Part shown: piece after piece, positions 43,016 through 43,419 of the stretch
How positions within the stretch are numbered: position 1 is the stretch's first letter
Layout: the number at the start of each line of letters is the position of its first letter
NCBI GenBank assembly: GCA_013002535.1
Contig: JABDJK010000035.1
Coordinates: 1-43,419, forward strand
DNA length: 43,419 nucleotides
Direction of reading: 5' to 3'
DNA from: Hyphococcus sp.
Lineage (GTDB): Bacteria; Pseudomonadota; Alphaproteobacteria; Caulobacterales; Parvularculaceae
Made by a program: the position numbers and the translations under genes
Notes under the pieces: generated by a model
The model's input: only the letters and a program-made list of their open reading frames with translations
Databases searched by the model: none
Told to the model about the DNA's origin: nothing

Positions 43016-43419
43016 ATGAAAACCTATTCCATGAAACCCGCTGAAGCGGAAGCGCAAAAGGAATGGACGCTGATTGATGCAGAGGGCCTCGTCGTTGGCC
43101 GTCTCGCCTCGATCATCGCGACCCGCCTGCGCGGCAAGCACAAGCCGGCTTATACGCCGCATGTCGATTGCGGCGACAATATCGTTGTCGTTAATGCCGA
43201 AAAAGTCGTCTTCACCGGCAACAAAATGTCGGACAAAAAGATTTATTGGCACACCGGTTATCCGGGCGGCATCAAAGAACGCACGATGGAAAAAATTATC
43301 GGCGGCAAATATCCGGAACGTGTTCTAATGAAAGCCGTTGAGCGCATGATGCCGAAAGAATCGCCGCTGGCGCGTCGTCAAATGACGAACCTCAAAATTT
43401 ATGCGGGTACTGAACACCC
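43016..43419 (+). CDS. rplM: 50S ribosomal protein L13, 5' part
   Basis: The first 134 codons of L13; the gene runs off the window. [32 protein letters not shown] and the later [38 protein letters not shown] are diagnostic, with [22 protein letters not shown] close to the normal C-terminus. The start is the ATG at 43016, with AGGA 12 bases upstream, a rather long spacing. rpsI usually follows but lies outside. Confidence 0.96.
   Translation, partial: MKTYSMKPAEAEAQKEWTLIDAEGLVVGRLASIIATRLRGKHKPAYTPHVDCGDNIVVVNAEKVVFTGNKMSDKKIYWHTGYPGGIKERTMEKIIGGKYPERVLMKAVERMMPKESPLARRQMTNLKIYAGTEH

Overview
The window reads as a chromosomal segment of an alphaproteobacterium. The signs are a C4-type haem pathway (hemA ALA synthase together with a HemB that carries the Asp-rich metal site), an LdtR-type MarR regulator, FdxA next to a CarD protein, a CBP3-like cytochrome bc1 chaperone beside DUF177, and heme A synthase beside DUF2842. 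GC content is moderately high. The abundance of lipoproteins, the A2M/PBP1C pair and the gene orders suggest a Parvularculales/Caulobacterales-like marine lineage, but that placement is inference. Nearly all the DNA is core chromosome; I see no integrase, transposase, phage gene or CRISPR array.

Layout. 1-802: 3' end of a 23S rRNA, a 5S rRNA and a strong terminator closing an rRNA operon. 895-7446: accessory-type genes, namely a small membrane protein, two DUF2306-like membrane proteins with a divergent membrane-anchored AraC regulator, a phytase-like esterase, a glycosyltransferase and an exported-looking methyltransferase. 7532-7608: tRNA-Arg(CCT) on the minus strand. 7810-14798: a thioester-containing bacterial alpha-2-macroglobulin overlapping pbpC, a periplasmic defence/repair pair. 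15030-20796, minus strand: Suv3-like helicase, S4 RNA-binding protein, TerB-like protein, FdxA, and a CarD with a very long Lys/Ala tail. 20963-22669: a TIR - transmembrane - SUMF1 (FGE-like) fusion, the most unusual gene here. 22857-24767: a hybrid histidine kinase. 24903-27020: rpmB, a VUT-family transporter and hemB, with a heptamer repeat between the last two.

27168-33266: ldtR, hemA, then glyA-nrdR-nusB-thiL and a decayed epimerase. 33272-38144: bamE (minus), then the conserved run CBP3-like chaperone - DUF177 - plsX - fabH - ihfA - MerR regulator, which joins respiratory complex assembly, phospholipid/fatty-acid initiation and nucleoid architecture. 38218-38294: tRNA-Pro(GGG). 38410-42687: a small acidic membrane protein, a J-domain protein, DUF2842, ctaA/COX15 and two predicted lipoproteins. 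The window ends inside rplM (43016 onward).

Points that stand out: the TIR-SUMF1 transmembrane fusion; the histone-H1-like tail on CarD; a perfect 17-bp palindrome resembling an iron-control (Irr/RirA-type) operator upstream of hemA; a heptad repeat filling the convergent gap between the VUT gene and hemB; a degenerate palindromic intergenic repeat at 22713-22804; and an unassigned 22-bp palindrome upstream of rplM. All functional calls rest on reading the translated sequence by eye; no database search was run.
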